Shown here piece by piece: positions 51,900 to 62,530 of a stretch of 64,000 nucleotides of DNA (its first letter is position 1; each line of letters begins with the position of its first letter). The translations under genes were made by a program, and so were the position numbers. The DNA is from Thermococcus sp. Bubb.Bath (GTDB lineage Archaea; Methanobacteriota_B; Thermococci; Thermococcales; Thermococcaceae). The stretch lies in NCBI RefSeq assembly GCF_012027595.1, contig NZ_SNUR01000006.1:1-64000 (forward strand), in the 5' to 3' direction. Under the pieces are notes generated by a model. The model ran no database searches and was not told the origin of the DNA. It was given only the letters and a program-made list of their open reading frames with translations.

Positions 51900-54800
51900 A
51901 TGAGTGTTAGAGGACCTACCGTCGTTGATGTTACTCCGGACGACCTCTGGCTCGTTATGGAGTCATACTGGAAGGAAATGGGTCTTGTGCGGCAGCACCT
52001 TGACTCTTACAATGCATTTATCGATCACGGCCTCCAGGAGGTCATAGACGAGTTCGGCGGCGTGAAGCCCGACATACCAAACTTCGAGGTTAAGTTCGGT
52101 AAAATACGCATCGGGGAACCCATCTTTCAGGAAGCCCAGGGACAGAGGAGGCCCCTTTATCCGATGGATGCAAGGATAAGAAACCTGACTTATTCAGCGC
52201 CCCTGTTCCTTGAGCTCATTCCAGTTATCAACGGCATAGAACAGGAGCCCACTGAGGTCAGGGTTGGGGAGCTTCCGATAATGCTCAAGTCCAAGGTCTG
52301 CAGGCTTAATGGCCTCAGCGATAAGGAGCTTGAGGAGCTCGGCGAAGACCCCAAGGATCCCGGTGGATACTTCATTATAAACGGTTCTGAGAGGGTTATA
52401 GTCTCTATCGAGGACCTCGCCCCGAACAAGGCCCTAGTTGAGCGCGATGAGAGGCAGAACAGGATATTGGCTAAGGTATTCTCATACAGGCACGGTTACC
52501 GCGCCCTTATCACAGTTGAGAGGAAGAAAGACGGCCTGCTCTACGTTAACATTCCTAACGTTCCTAAACCTGTTAAGTTCGTCTATGTTATGCGTGCCCT
52601 CGGTCTCATTACCGATAAGGAGATAGTGGAGGCTGTAAGCGACGACCCAAGGATACAGCAGGTTCTCTTCGACAATCTTGAAGATGCAGGGGACATCAGG
52701 ACTCAGGAGGAGGCCATGGACTACATAGGCAAGCTCGCACTTCCAGGTCAGCCAAAGGAGTACAGGCTCAGGAGGGCCGAGCACATCATAGACAACAACC
52801 TCCTACCCCACATGGGCGTTGAGTCCGAGAACAGGCGCGCCAAGGCTTACTACCTCGGCATGATGGCACTTAAGGTTCTGGAGCTTTCGCTGGGCCTCCG
52901 CGGCGAGGACGATAAGGACCACTACGCCAACAAGAGGCTCAAGCTCGCTGGAGACCTCCTAAAGGACCTCTTCCGCGTTGCCTTCGGCCAGCTTGTCAAG
53001 GACATGCAGTATCAGATGACCAAGACCTACCAGAGGAAGGGCGAGAGGTACACCTTCGAGAACATCCAGCGCTTCGTGAGGAACTCCGTAAGGCCTGACG
53101 TCTTAAGCGAGAGGATTGAGCACGCCCTGGCGACGGGTTCATGGCCCGGTGGGAGAACCGGTGTCAGCCAGCTTCTCGACAGGACGAACTACATGTCTAC
53201 ACTCTCCCACCTTAGGCGCGTTACCTCCCCGCTGAGCAGAGAACAGCCCCATTTCGAGGCCCGTGATCTACACGGAACTCACTGGGGTAGGATATGTCCT
53301 ACCGAAACCCCAGAAGGCCCGAACTGTGGTCTCGTCAAGAATCTCGCCCTAATGTCTCAGATAACCACTGGAATACCCGAGGAGGAGATACGTGAATACC
53401 TCAACAGGCTGGGCATCGTTTCTATTGAGGAGAGGCGTCCCGGACCAGGCCTTTACAGGGTCTACCTCAACGGCATTCTCATCGGAACGGTTGAGGACGG
53501 CAGAAAGCTTGTGGAGACCATACGGAAGGACAGGAGAAGCGGAAAGATAAGCGACGTTATAAACGTGGCCCTATATGAAGAGGAGGACGTTAGGGAGGTT
53601 TACATCAACAGCGACGACGGTAGGGTCAGGAGGCCGCTCATCATAGTCGAGAACGGAAAGCCAAAGCTCACGAGGGAGCACGTTGAGGCCATAAAGAGCG
53701 GTGCCCTAAGCTGGAGCGACCTTGTGAAGATGGGCGTTATCGAATACCTAGATGCCGAGGAAGAGGAGAACGCCCTCGTCGCCACCTGGCCGTGGGAGGT
53801 CACGGAGGAGCACACCCACCTTGAACTCATGCCCGCCGCTATCCTCGGTATCCCCGCTTCACTCGTTCCCTACCCTGAGCACAACGCCGCCCCGCGTAAC
53901 ACCTACGGTGCAGGTATGGCCAAGCAGAGCCTCGGTTTTGGTGCGGCCAACTACCGCATAAGGGTTGACACACGCGGCCATCTCATGCACTATCCACAGG
54001 TTCCGCTTGTTAACTCAAGGATAATGAAGGCCGTCGGTTTCGAGGAGAGGCCGGCCGGTCAGAACTTCATCGTCGCGGTGCTGAGCTACGGCGGTTACAA
54101 CATGGAAGATGCGGTTATAATGAACAAGGCCTCGATAGAGCGCGGGCTCGGCAGGAGCACGTTCTTCAGGACGTACGAGGCTGAGGAGAAGCGCTACCTC
54201 GGAGGTCAGACCGACCGCTTTGAGAAGCCGGACCCGACGATAAAGGGCTACCTGGGAGACAGGTACTACCGCAACCTTGATGAGGATGGTATAATATTCC
54301 CCGAGTCAAAGGTTGAGGGCAAGGACGTCCTCGTTGGCAGGACCTCTCCACCCAGGTTCCTTGAGGAGCAGAGCGGCCTCGGCGGGGTAACCCTCCAGGA
54401 GAGGCGTGAGACGAGCATAGCGGTAAGGCCGAGCGAGAGGGGTGTGGTCGACAAGGTTATCCTGACTGAGACCGGGGATGGGACCAAGCTCGTCAAGGTC
54501 ACCACCAGGGACCTCCGCATTCCCGAGCTGGGCGACAAGTTCGCCTCAAGGCATGGTCAGAAGGGTGTCATAGGCATGATAATCCCACAGGAGGACATGC
54601 CCTGGAGCGAGAGTGGAATAGTGCCAGATCTCATAGTCAACCCGCATGGTATCCCGAGCCGTATGACCGTAGGACAACTCATTGAGGCCATCGGTGGAAA
54701 GGTTGCCTCACTAACGGGAAGGAGGGTTGACGGTACTGCCTTCATCGGTGAGCCGGAGGAGAAGCTCAGGAAGGAGCTTGAGGAGCTTGGATTCAAGCAC

Positions 54801-55268
54801 AACGGAAGGGAAGTCATGTACGATGGCATAACCGGAAGGCGCTTGGAGGCGGAGATATTTGTCGGCGTCATCTACTACCAGAGACTTCACCACATGGTCG
54901 CGGACAAGATGCACGCGCGCTCCCGTGGTCCGGTTCAGGTGCTCACCAAGCAGCCGACAGAGGGTAGGGCCAGGGAAGGTGGTCTCAGGTTTGGTGAGAT
55001 GGAGAGGGATGTGCTCATTGGCCACGGTGCCGCGATGCTTATCATTGAGCGTCTTTTGGAGGAGAGCGATAAGACCGAGGTCTGGGTCTGCGAGAGCTGT
55101 GGGCACATTGCCATAGAGGACAAGCGCAGGGGTAAGGTGTACTGCCCGGTCTGCGGTGAGGAGGAGAGGATAAGCAAGGTCGAGATGAGCTATGCGTTCA
55201 AACTCCTCCTCGACGAGCTGAAGGCTATGGCCATTAGGCCTTCCCTCAAGCTTAGGGATAGGGTGTGA
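51900..55268 (+). CDS. rpoB: RNA polymerase subunit B
   Basis: An undivided second-largest subunit of 1122 residues; in many euryarchaea this gene is split, but Thermococcales keep it whole. Key blocks are [56 protein letters not shown] and a C-terminal zinc site CESCGH...CPVCGEEE. No intein is seen. The start follows GAGGTGAG, and the stop overlaps the beginning of the rpoA1 frame. Confidence 0.97.
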   Translation: MSVRGPTVVDVTPDDLWLVMESYWKEMGLVRQHLDSYNAFIDHGLQEVIDEFGGVKPDIPNFEVKFGKIRIGEPIFQEAQGQRRPLYPMDARIRNLTYSAPLFLELIPVINGIEQEPTEVRVGELPIMLKSKVCRLNGLSDKELEELGEDPKDPGGYFIINGSERVIVSIEDLAPNKALVERDERQNRILAKVFSYRHGYRALITVERKKDGLLYVNIPNVPKPVKFVYVMRALGLITDKEIVEAVSDDPRIQQVLFDNLEDAGDIRTQEEAMDYIGKLALPGQPKEYRLRRAEHIIDNNLLPHMGVESENRRAKAYYLGMMALKVLELSLGLRGEDDKDHYANKRLKLAGDLLKDLFRVAFGQLVKDMQYQMTKTYQRKGERYTFENIQRFVRNSVRPDVLSERIEHALATGSWPGGRTGVSQLLDRTNYMSTLSHLRRVTSPLSREQPHFEARDLHGTHWGRICPTETPEGPNCGLVKNLALMSQITTGIPEEEIREYLNRLGIVSIEERRPGPGLYRVYLNGILIGTVEDGRKLVETIRKDRRSGKISDVINVALYEEEDVREVYINSDDGRVRRPLIIVENGKPKLTREHVEAIKSGALSWSDLVKMGVIEYLDAEEEENALVATWPWEVTEEHTHLELMPAAILGIPASLVPYPEHNAAPRNTYGAGMAKQSLGFGAANYRIRVDTRGHLMHYPQVPLVNSRIMKAVGFEERPAGQNFIVAVLSYGGYNMEDAVIMNKASIERGLGRSTFFRTYEAEEKRYLGGQTDRFEKPDPTIKGYLGDRYYRNLDEDGIIFPESKVEGKDVLVGRTSPPRFLEEQSGLGGVTLQERRETSIAVRPSERGVVDKVILTETGDGTKLVKVTTRDLRIPELGDKFASRHGQKGVIGMIIPQEDMPWSESGIVPDLIVNPHGIPSRMTVGQLIEAIGGKVASLTGRRVDGTAFIGEPEEKLRKELEELGFKHNGREVMYDGITGRRLEAEIFVGVIYYQRLHHMVADKMHARSRGPVQVLTKQPTEGRAREGGLRFGEMERDVLIGHGAAMLIIERLLEESDKTEVWVCESCGHIAIEDKRRGKVYCPVCGEEERISKVEMSYAFKLLLDELKAMAIRPSLKLRDRV

Positions 55269-55273
55269 GAGCC

Positions 55274-57997
55274 ATGCAGTCGATGAAAAAGGTCATTGGG
55301 AGTATCGAGTTTGGAATCCTCTCACCGCAGGAAATAAGGAAGATGAGTGCGGCCGAGATAAGCGTTCCCGACACCTACGATGATGACGGCTACCCCATAG
55401 AGGGTGGCCTCATGGACAAGAGGCTCGGTGTCATCGACCCAGGTCTTCGCTGTGAGACCTGTGGTGCCAGGGCTGGGGAGTGCCCCGGTCATTTTGGTCA
55501 CATAGAGCTCGCCCGTCCGGTAGTCCACGTTGGATTCGCCAAAACGGTTCAGAGGCTCCTTGAGAGCACGTGCAGGGAATGTGGAAGGGTAAAGCTCACC
55601 GACGAAGAGATAGAGGAGTACATGCAGAAATTCGAGGTCATCGGCGACAGGAAGAAGGCCAAGGACAAGCTTATCAAGGAGATACACAAGAAGGCCAAGG
55701 AGAGGATGGTCTGCCCCCACTGCGGCGCCCCACAGTTCCCCATCAAATTCGAGAGACCAACGGTCTACTACGAGCTCAGGAAGGACGAAGAAGGCAAGGA
55801 GTACAAGCACAGGATGATGCCCAGCGAGATAAGGGAGCGCTTTGAGAGGATACCCGACAAGGACCTCCCGGTTCTGGGCCTCGACCCTGAGAAGGCTAGG
55901 CCGGAGTGGATGATACTGACGGTCCTCCCGGTTCCGCCGGTTACAATGAGGCCCTCAATAACACTTGAGAGCGGCATTCGTGCCGAGGACGACCTCACCC
56001 ATAAGCTCGTCGACATTATCCGTATCAACAACCGCCTTAAGTCCAACATCGAGGCCGGTGCGCCACAGCTCATCATTGAGGACCTCTGGGACCTCCTCCA
56101 GTACCACGTTACCACATACTTCAACAACGAGACCTCCGGTATTCCACCTGCCAAGCACAAGAGTGGAAGGCCGCTTAAGACCCTCGCCCAGCGTCTAAAG
56201 GGTAAGGAGGGCAGATTTAGAGGAAACCTCAGCGGTAAGCGTGTCAACTTCTCCGCTCGTACGGTCATCAGCCCCGACCCGATGATAAGCATCAACGAGG
56301 TTGGTGTTCCACTCGCCATAGCTATGGAGCTCACCGTTCCGGAGAAAGTCACCGAGTTCAACTTTGAAAAGCTGAAGCAGAGGGTTCTCAACGGACCCGA
56401 GAAGTACCCCGGTGCCAACTACGTAATCGACCCTGAGGGAAGAAGAATACGTATAATGGAAACCAACCGCGAGAAAATTGTCAATGAACTCCTCGACCTC
56501 GGGTGGACGGTTGAGAGGCACCTTGAGGATGGCGACATCGTTCTCTTCAACCGTCAGCCTTCGCTCCACAGGATGTCCATTATGGCCCACCGCGTTCGCG
56601 TTATGCCCTACAGGACCTTCCGCCTCAACCTGCCGGTCTGCCCGCCATATAACGCCGACTTCGATGGTGACGAGATGAACCTCCACGTCCCGCAGACGGA
56701 GGAGGCTCAGGCCGAAGCAAAGATACTCATGGAAGTCCAGAACCATATCATATCCCCAAGGTACGGAGGCCCGCTCATCGCCGGAATCCAGGACCACATC
56801 TCAGGTGGATACCTCCTCACGCGCGAGGGAGCGTACTTCACCAGAATAGAGGTCGAGCAGATGCTCACCTTCGCCGGCGTTGAGATTGATGAGCTCCCGG
56901 AGCCAGATAAGTTCGAGAACGGTCAGCCCCTCTGGAGCGGGAAGAGGATATTCTCACTCCTGCTTCCTGATGACTTAACTATATGGTACAGGAACAAGCT
57001 CTGCGACGAGCCGGAGCGCTGTGCGGCAATAGAGAAACTCATAGAAGAGAAGCTCGTTCCGGATCCGGAGGAAGTTAGGGCGATCGCCTACGATGGCTTC
57101 GTCTACATCCAGAACGGGAAGCTTCTCAGTGGTGCTATTGACAAGAAGGCCTACGGAAGGGAGGACGGAAAGCTCCTCGACCTTATAGTGAGGGAGTACG
57201 GCGCCGACAGGGCTAGACAGTTCCTTGACCAGGTCACGAAGCTCACCATCTGGGTCATCACTCACAAGGGCTTTACAACGGCTATTGACGACGAAGATCT
57301 TCCAAGAGAGGCCCTCGACAGGATACACGAGATCATCCGCGAGGCGGAGGAGAGGGTTAACAGCCTCATAGAGGCCTACAAGAGGGGGGAGCTTGAGCCC
57401 CTGCCTGGTAAAACCCTTGAGGATACCCTTGAGAGCAAGATCATGGCAGTCTTGGCTGAGGCGCGTGACAACGCGGGTAAGGTCGCCGAGCGCTACCTCG
57501 GTATGGGCAACCACGCGGTCATCATGGCCAAGACTGGAGCTAGGGGTAAGATACTCAACATCACCCAGATGGCTGCTATGCTCGGCCAGCAGTCCATCCG
57601 TGGTAAGCGTCTCTACCGTGGCTACCGCGGAAGGGTTTTGAGCCACTTCAAGCAGGGAGACCTCGGCGCCAGGGCTAAGGGCTTCGTTACCAACTCGTAC
57701 AAGAGTGGTCTAACGCCACAGGAGTACTTCTTCCACGCAATGGGTGGAAGGGAAGGTCTCGTCGATACTGCGGTTAGGACTGCCCAGAGCGGTTACATGC
57801 AGAGAAGGCTGATCAACGCCCTTCAGGACCTCAAGGTTGACTACGATGGAACGGTCAGGGATCCGACGGGAATCATAGTCCAGTTCAAGTACGGAGAGGA
57901 CGGCGTTGATCCAATGCGTAGCTGGGGTGGAAAGACCCTAGACGTGGACAGAATTATCGTGAGAACACTCGCAAAGAAGAGGAGCGGGAAGGCGTGA
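55274..57997 (+). CDS. rpoA1: RNA polymerase subunit A'
   Basis: A 907-residue N-terminal part of the largest subunit. The zinc ligands CETCGARAGECPGHFGH and CPHCGAPQ are near the N-terminus. The catalytic, magnesium-binding loop NADFDGDEMNLHVPQ is intact and without an intein. Bridge-helix residues follow in FFHAMGGREGLVDTAVRTAQSGYMQRRL. ATG at 55274 follows GGTGTGAGAG; an ATG 9 bases later is possible. The rest of the largest subunit is encoded by rpoA2 downstream. Confidence 0.97.
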   Translation: MQSMKKVIGSIEFGILSPQEIRKMSAAEISVPDTYDDDGYPIEGGLMDKRLGVIDPGLRCETCGARAGECPGHFGHIELARPVVHVGFAKTVQRLLESTCRECGRVKLTDEEIEEYMQKFEVIGDRKKAKDKLIKEIHKKAKERMVCPHCGAPQFPIKFERPTVYYELRKDEEGKEYKHRMMPSEIRERFERIPDKDLPVLGLDPEKARPEWMILTVLPVPPVTMRPSITLESGIRAEDDLTHKLVDIIRINNRLKSNIEAGAPQLIIEDLWDLLQYHVTTYFNNETSGIPPAKHKSGRPLKTLAQRLKGKEGRFRGNLSGKRVNFSARTVISPDPMISINEVGVPLAIAMELTVPEKVTEFNFEKLKQRVLNGPEKYPGANYVIDPEGRRIRIMETNREKIVNELLDLGWTVERHLEDGDIVLFNRQPSLHRMSIMAHRVRVMPYRTFRLNLPVCPPYNADFDGDEMNLHVPQTEEAQAEAKILMEVQNHIISPRYGGPLIAGIQDHISGGYLLTREGAYFTRIEVEQMLTFAGVEIDELPEPDKFENGQPLWSGKRIFSLLLPDDLTIWYRNKLCDEPERCAAIEKLIEEKLVPDPEEVRAIAYDGFVYIQNGKLLSGAIDKKAYGREDGKLLDLIVREYGADRARQFLDQVTKLTIWVITHKGFTTAIDDEDLPREALDRIHEIIREAEERVNSLIEAYKRGELEPLPGKTLEDTLESKIMAVLAEARDNAGKVAERYLGMGNHAVIMAKTGARGKILNITQMAAMLGQQSIRGKRLYRGYRGRVLSHFKQGDLGARAKGFVTNSYKSGLTPQEYFFHAMGGREGLVDTAVRTAQSGYMQRRLINALQDLKVDYDGTVRDPTGIIVQFKYGEDGVDPMRSWGGKTLDVDRIIVRTLAKKRSGKA

Positions 57998-58007
57998 GGT
58001 GAGGAAG

Positions 58008-59183
58008 ATGGTTGCCGCAAAGACGATAAAGGGAATGATTGACAAGTCAGAGCTCCCCGAAAACATCAAGGAAGAGCTGTACAACAAAATCCTGGAGTAC
58101 AACAAGAAGTACAAGCTCAAGAAGGCCGAGGTGCAGGCGATAATTGACGAGGCAATTAAGGAGTACGAGAACGCGCTCATCGAGCCGGGGGAGTCCATCG
58201 GAACCGTCGCCGCTCAGTCGATAGGTGAGCCATCAACTCAGATGACCCTCAACACCTTCCACTACGCTGGTGTTGCCGAAATCAATGTCACCCTCGGTCT
58301 GCCGAGAATCATTGAGATTGTTGACGCCAGGAAGAACCCATCGACTCCAATCATGACTGTCTACCTCGACGAGGAGCACCGCTATGATCAGGAGAAGGCC
58401 CTTGAGGTGGCCAGGAGGATTGAGGGAACCACCATCGAGAACCTAGCCCGCGAGACGACGATCGACATACTCAACTTTGAGTTCGTTGTCGATATCGACC
58501 CCGAGAGGCTTGAGAAGAGCGGGCTGGACATGGAGAAAATCCTTAGAAAGCTCAACGGCTCTTTCAAGAGCGCGGAGTTTGAAGCTGACGGCTACACTCT
58601 GATAGCTCGTCCGAAGAAGGTCGGTAAGCTCTCCGACCTGCGGAAGCTCGCCGAAAAGGTTAAAAAGCACCGCCTTAAGGGTCTATCGGGCGTTGGAAAG
58701 ACCATCATCAGGAAGGAAGGCGACGAGTACGTCATCTACACCGAGGGTTCAAACTTCAAGCAGGTGCTCAAGGTTCCTGGTATCGACCCCACAAGAACAA
58801 GAACCAACAACATCTGGGAGATAGCGGAAGTCCTTGGAATTGAGGCAGCGAGAAACGCCATCATTGAGGAAATCGTTAACACGATGCGCGAGCAGGGTCT
58901 CGAAGTCGACGTCAGGCACATAATGCTCGTCGCCGACATGATGACGCTCGACGGCGTGATAAGGCCCATTGGAAGGCACGGTATCGTTGGTGAGAAGTCG
59001 AGCGTGCTCGCAAGGGCCGCTTTCGAGATAACCACTCAGCATCTATTTGAGGCCGCTGAGAGAGGAGAAGTCGACCCCCTCAACGGCGTCGTGGAGAACG
59101 TGCTCATTGGTCAGCCCGTTCCGGTCGGAACCGGAATGGTACAGCTGAAGATGAGCCTTCCCCTGAGACCGAAAAGGGAGTAG
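58008..59183 (+). CDS. rpoA2: RNA polymerase subunit A''
   Basis: A 391-residue C-terminal part of the largest subunit, separate in archaea. The trigger-loop region GTVAAQSIGEPSTQMTLNTFHYAGV is near residue 65, and DGVIRPIGRHGIVGEKSSVLARAAFE lies toward the end. The ATG at 58008 follows GAGGTGAGG. The gene stops with TAG, which shows that amber is a working stop codon in this genome. Confidence 0.96.
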   Translation: MVAAKTIKGMIDKSELPENIKEELYNKILEYNKKYKLKKAEVQAIIDEAIKEYENALIEPGESIGTVAAQSIGEPSTQMTLNTFHYAGVAEINVTLGLPRIIEIVDARKNPSTPIMTVYLDEEHRYDQEKALEVARRIEGTTIENLARETTIDILNFEFVVDIDPERLEKSGLDMEKILRKLNGSFKSAEFEADGYTLIARPKKVGKLSDLRKLAEKVKKHRLKGLSGVGKTIIRKEGDEYVIYTEGSNFKQVLKVPGIDPTRTRTNNIWEIAEVLGIEAARNAIIEEIVNTMREQGLEVDVRHIMLVADMMTLDGVIRPIGRHGIVGEKSSVLARAAFEITTQHLFEAAERGEVDPLNGVVENVLIGQPVPVGTGMVQLKMSLPLRPKRE

Positions 59184-59196
59184 GGAGGTGTGAAGT

Positions 59197-59502
59197 ATGG
59201 ATCTAGCTTTCGAACTTAGGAAGGTCCTTGAGACAGGAAAGGCCGTGCTCGGCTCAAAGAAAACTGTCCACCTCGCAAAGACGGGTGGCGCGAAGCTCAT
59301 TATAGTTGCCAAAAACGCTCCGGCAGAGATAAAGGAGGACATAGCCTACTACGCCAAGCTCAGCAACATCCCCGTTTACGAGTTCGACGGAACGAGCGTT
59401 GAGCTGGGTACACTCCTGGGTAAGCCCTTCGTCGTGGCTTCCCTTGCCATAGTTAACCCTGGCGAGAGCAACATACTCGCCTTGGCTGGGGGTAAGGAGT
59501 AA
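59197..59502 (+). CDS. rpl30e: Ribosomal protein L30e
   Basis: A 101-residue member of the L7Ae/L30e/S12e/Gadd45 fold family. It has [55 protein letters not shown] and [15 protein letters not shown], the usual L30e set. It lies between rpoA2 and nusA, which is its conserved place in euryarchaea. The stop TAA shares its last base with the nusA ATG. Confidence 0.93.
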   Translation: MDLAFELRKVLETGKAVLGSKKTVHLAKTGGAKLIIVAKNAPAEIKEDIAYYAKLSNIPVYEFDGTSVELGTLLGKPFVVASLAIVNPGESNILALAGGKE

Positions 59503-59939
59503 TGCCGCTGAAGCTCAACACGGACCAGATCAAGTACATAGCCCTCTTCGAGAGCATGACCGGAGCGACGGTCTTGGACTGTCTGGTGGACAGCAGCAAG
59601 AACAGGCTGATCTTTGTAATAAAGAAGGGTGAGATGGGGCTCGCGCTTGGCAAGAAGGGAGCCAACGTTAAGCGCGTTCAGGACATGCTTGGTAAGGATA
59701 TAGAGCTCATCGAGCACTCCGAGAATCCCGAGGAGTTCCTGAGGAACATTTATAAGAGCCTCGGGGTTAAGGTTAAAAAGATCCACATCACGGAAAAGAG
59801 GGATGGGAAAAAGGTCGCCCTCCTTGACATAGGCCCGCGCGACAAGCCGAGGGCCATCGGAAGGGGCGGCCAGAACATAAATCTCGTGAAGGACCTTATG
59901 GAGAGACACCACGGTATTAGTGACGTTGTGATAATCTGA
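59502..59939 (+). CDS. nusA: Transcription factor NusA-like KH protein
   Basis: A 145-residue archaeal NusA made only of two KH RNA-binding domains; the bacterial N-terminal polymerase-binding and S1 domains are absent. The GxxG loops are GKKG in [18 protein letters not shown] and GRGG in [17 protein letters not shown]. The role in archaeal transcription or ribosomal RNA synthesis is inferred. It overlaps L30e by one base and lies just before S12. Confidence 0.92.
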   Translation: MPLKLNTDQIKYIALFESMTGATVLDCLVDSSKNRLIFVIKKGEMGLALGKKGANVKRVQDMLGKDIELIEHSENPEEFLRNIYKSLGVKVKKIHITEKRDGKKVALLDIGPRDKPRAIGRGGQNINLVKDLMERHHGISDVVII

Positions 59940-59949
59940 GGTGATGATC

Positions 59950-60393
59950 ATGGCTGGAAAGAAGGCTCCGTATGGAGAATTTGCCGGAAGGAAGCTCAAG
60001 CTCAAGAGGAAGAAGTTCCGCTGGAGCGACATAACCTACAAGAGAAGGGTTCTCCGCCTCAAGGAGAAGAGCGACCCGCTCGGAGGCGCCCCACAGGCGA
60101 AGGGAATAGTCCTTGAGAAGATAGCCGTTGAGGCTAAGCAGCCGAACTCAGCTATGCGTAAGGCAGTTAGGGTTCAGCTCATCAAGAACGGCAAGGTCGT
60201 TACCGCTTTCACCCCCGGGGACGGTGCCATCAACCACATAGACGAGCACGACGAGGTCATCATAGAGGGAATCGGTGGTCCAAAGGGCGGTTCAGTCGGC
60301 GATATCCCGGGAATCAGGTATAAGGTCGTCAAGGTCAACAGGGTCTCCCTCAAGGAGCTTGTCAAGGGCAGAAAGGAGAAGCCGAGGAGGTGA
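59950..60393 (+). CDS. rps12: Ribosomal protein S12
   Basis: A 147-residue S12/S23e protein of the decoding centre. The conserved [22 protein letters not shown] and [25 protein letters not shown] are clear. The ATG at 59950 follows GAGGTGATG. It precedes S7 as in the bacterial str operon. Confidence 0.96.
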   Translation: MAGKKAPYGEFAGRKLKLKRKKFRWSDITYKRRVLRLKEKSDPLGGAPQAKGIVLEKIAVEAKQPNSAMRKAVRVQLIKNGKVVTAFTPGDGAINHIDEHDEVIIEGIGGPKGGSVGDIPGIRYKVVKVNRVSLKELVKGRKEKPRR

Positions 60394-60398
60394 AAGAG

Positions 60399-61046
60399 AT
60401 GGCCAAGGCAATCACCGAGCGCTTCTATCAGCCGAAGGAGCCCAAGGTCATGGGCAGGTGGAGCGTTGAGGACGTTGAGGTCGCCGACCCGTCCCTTAAG
60501 CCCTACATAAACCTCGATGCCAGAATCCTCCCCCACAGCCACGGGAGGCACGCCAAGAAGTCCTTCGGCAAGGCCAACGTTCACATCGTAGAGAGGCTTA
60601 TCAACAAGGTCATGCGCAGCGGTGCCAGCCACTCCAAGGTTGGCAGCCACTTCATGAGAAGGGAACACCGTTCCCTCATGAGCAAGAAGATGAAGGCCTA
60701 CGAGGTCGTCAAGGAGGCCTTCACTATCATAGAGCGCAGGACAAAGCAGAACCCGCTTCAGATTCTCGTCAGGGCCATCGAGAACTCCTCCCCGAGGGAG
60801 GACACTACAACCATCGCCTTCGGTGGAATCCGCTACCACATGGCCGTCGACGTTTCCCCGCTCAGGAGGCTCGACATAGCCCTCAAGAACATTGCCCTTG
60901 GAGCCAGCGCCAAGTGCTACAGGAACAAGACCACCTACGCTCAGGCCCTCGCCGAAGAGCTCATAGCCGCCGCCAACAAGGATCCGAAGAGCTTCGCCTA
61001 CAGCAAGAAGGAAGAGATCGAGAGGATTGCCCAGTCCTCACGCTGA
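60399..61046 (+). CDS. rps7: Ribosomal protein S7
   Basis: A 215-residue S7/S5e protein that binds the 3' major domain of 16S rRNA. Typical stretches are [75 protein letters not shown] in outline. The ATG at 60399 follows GGTGAAAG. It ends the operon: a T-rich tract (about 61057-61085) follows, and the next gene has its own TATA box. Confidence 0.96.
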   Translation: MAKAITERFYQPKEPKVMGRWSVEDVEVADPSLKPYINLDARILPHSHGRHAKKSFGKANVHIVERLINKVMRSGASHSKVGSHFMRREHRSLMSKKMKAYEVVKEAFTIIERRTKQNPLQILVRAIENSSPREDTTTIAFGGIRYHMAVDVSPLRRLDIALKNIALGASAKCYRNKTTYAQALAEELIAAANKDPKSFAYSKKEEIERIAQSSR

Positions 61047-61049
61047 GGG

Positions 61050-61110
61050 CTGGAAGTCTTTTCTCTACTTTCTCCAAATTTCCTCTTACTCACTTCCAAA
61101 CGCTTTTTAA
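61050..61110 (+). terminator. Terminator of rpo-S7 operon and next promoter
   Basis: TCTTTTCTCTACTTTCTCC is a pyrimidine-rich, T-heavy stretch just past rps7, as expected for an archaeal intrinsic terminator. A TATA-like CTTTTTAAATCC at about 61101-61112 follows and serves the DUF3783 gene at 61141. Confidence 0.45.
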
Positions 61111-61140
61111 ATCCTTAATCGGAGTTTTCTCGGTGGTAAA

Positions 61141-61533
61141 ATGATATTCCTGATAGGATTCTCCGAAGATGAAGTGAAGCTGATAAGAGATGCCTTTGAT
61201 GGGGTTCCCGTCTATGAGATACCGAGCTACTGTGGGGTCTGGGTTCTTAGCGAGGTCATTGAGAAGGCTGACTCCCTCGAGGGAAGCGGGAACTGGCACG
61301 AGAGGAAGTTCTTCCTGATGCATGACCTGAGCAACGAGGAGGTCAAGGAAGCGCTGAAAAAGATGAAGTCTCTCGGCTTCAGAGGAGTCATCTACGCCAC
61401 CACAACTCCTAACTCCCTGACTATGAAACTCAACGAGCTGATAGAGGAGTGGCTCGAGGAGGACGCCTACTTCCGCCGGCTCAGGAGGATGAAGAAGGGG
61501 CCGTATTTGAATATCAAAGGAAGCTCTGGTTAA
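61141..61533 (+). CDS. DUF3783 protein
   Basis: A 130-residue protein of the archaeal and bacterial DUF3783 family: FLIGFSEDEVKLIRDAF, then DLSNEEVKEALKKMKSLGFRGVIYATTTPNSLTMKLNELIEEWLEED in outline. The fold looks alpha/beta. Function unknown. The ATG follows GGTGG and a TATA box lies about 35 bases upstream. It overlaps the convergent nucleotidyltransferase gene by 4 bases. Confidence 0.8.
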   Translation: MIFLIGFSEDEVKLIRDAFDGVPVYEIPSYCGVWVLSEVIEKADSLEGSGNWHERKFFLMHDLSNEEVKEALKKMKSLGFRGVIYATTTPNSLTMKLNELIEEWLEEDAYFRRLRRMKKGPYLNIKGSSG

Positions 61534-61835
61534 ATCTCAATCGGTATCCCCTCGGTTTTTACCGTTCTTATGAAGCTGTCGTTTCTCTTTTTAAACTCAT
61601 CCGGCTTGAGAAGTATTGGACTTATTAACTCCCCGTATTTGAGCAGCACTTCTGTTACCAGCTCAATTATCTCGTCAAAATCAACCTCCCCAACTATCAG
61701 AACATCAATGTCGCTCTCTTCATCGTAGTCTCCCCTGGCGTAGGAACCGAATAGAAAGACTTCATCTATCGAGCTTCCGAATCGTTCCTTTAAAAGCTTT
61801 AAAAACGCGTTAAGGGCCTTAGCTTTTCTGTCCAT
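61530..61835 (-). CDS. Minimal nucleotidyltransferase (MNT, HEPN/MNT type)
   Basis: A 101-residue nucleotidyltransferase-fold protein. The catalytic motif GSYARGDYDEESDIDVLIVG has the GS and D-x-D residues of the Pol-beta superfamily. Such small MNT proteins are usually antitoxins that AMPylate or otherwise block a HEPN toxin. No HEPN gene is seen next to it, so the partner is missing or elsewhere. The start at 61835 follows GGAGGAG. Confidence 0.85.
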   Translation of the reverse strand: MDRKAKALNAFLKLLKERFGSSIDEVFLFGSYARGDYDEESDIDVLIVGEVDFDEIIELVTEVLLKYGELISPILLKPDEFKKRNDSFIRTVKTEGIPIEI

Positions 61836-61901
61836 ATCTAATCTCCTCCAGGAGGTTATTACCAAGGGCATTGAAATCGGCATGAAGAAAGCAAGAGAGC
61901 G

Positions 61902-62306
61902 CTAACCTTTTCCATCAACATTTTCAAACGGGTTGTAAATTCTAAGTCCTCCAATGCCTTCGAAGTCTCTAACGTTTCTTGTCACGAGGGTGTAGCCGTA
62001 TTTCAGGGCAGTGGCCGCTATTACTGCATCTGGGAGCTTTATGCTCTTCCTTCTCCTAAGCTCGATTGCGAGTTCAGCAATATCGTCGGTAAGAGGAATT
62101 ACATGGGCGAAGCTTATGAACTCCTTCGACTTTTCAAACCCCTCCGGGGTGTGTCCCTTCCAGCCTAGAAACTCTATTTTGGTAATTATGGAGATGTTGA
62201 AGCTCTCCTTTAGGATTTTCTCTATCTTGGGTATCTCCTCCGTAGGAATGGCATCGGCGAGGTAGTATATGAGGATGTTGGTGTCTATCAGAAATCCCTC
62301 TCCCAT
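61902..62306 (-). CDS. vapC: PIN-domain toxin, VapC family
   Basis: A 134-residue PIN ribonuclease. The acidic active-site residues are visible in FLIDTNILIYYLAD, in a central KIEFLGWKG, in KLPDAVIAATAL and the final TRNVRDFEGI. VapC toxins cut tRNA or rRNA when not held by VapB. The start lies inside the end of vapB (19-base overlap), the usual order of antitoxin then toxin. Confidence 0.9.
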   Translation of the reverse strand: MGEGFLIDTNILIYYLADAIPTEEIPKIEKILKESFNISIITKIEFLGWKGHTPEGFEKSKEFISFAHVIPLTDDIAELAIELRRRKSIKLPDAVIAATALKYGYTLVTRNVRDFEGIGGLRIYNPFENVDGKG

Positions 62307-62476
62307 TCCGACCTCAGCTCCCGGAGGCTCTTTTCGAGGTCTTTTCTCCCCTTGTAAATTCCTCTGTACTTTGAAGGCTCAAAGATTTTCTCCCTCACCT
62401 TTTCCCATAGTTCTGGAGGCACTATTACTCCCTTTATCCTACCGTGCTCATCGTAGATGTACTCAACTCCTTCCAT
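62288..62476 (-). CDS. vapB: VapB-type antitoxin
   Basis: A 62-residue protein upstream of and overlapping vapC. It begins EYIYDEHGRIKGVIVPPELWEKVREKI, recalling the strand-and-helix start of small archaeal VapB proteins, and ends in a charged tail that would occupy the toxin active site. No clear RHH or AbrB consensus, so the DNA-binding fold is not certain. Identified mostly by context. Confidence 0.8.
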   Translation of the reverse strand: MEGVEYIYDEHGRIKGVIVPPELWEKVREKIFEPSKYRGIYKGRKDLEKSLRELRSEWERDF

Positions 62477-62530
62477 AACTCATACCCAGGGGAATGTTGT
62501 TGGAGGGTGTATTTAACGTTTTCACCAAGT

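Noticed and set aside
55274-57997. Possible intein in the catalytic loop of RNA polymerase subunit A'
   Set aside because: NADFDGDEMNLHVPQ is continuous and the protein has its normal length.
61836-61905. Plus-strand frame ending QEVITKGIEIGMKKARER before a TAA
   Set aside because: It has no start codon or ribosome site and overlaps the start of the nucleotidyltransferase gene; probably chance or a very old remnant.
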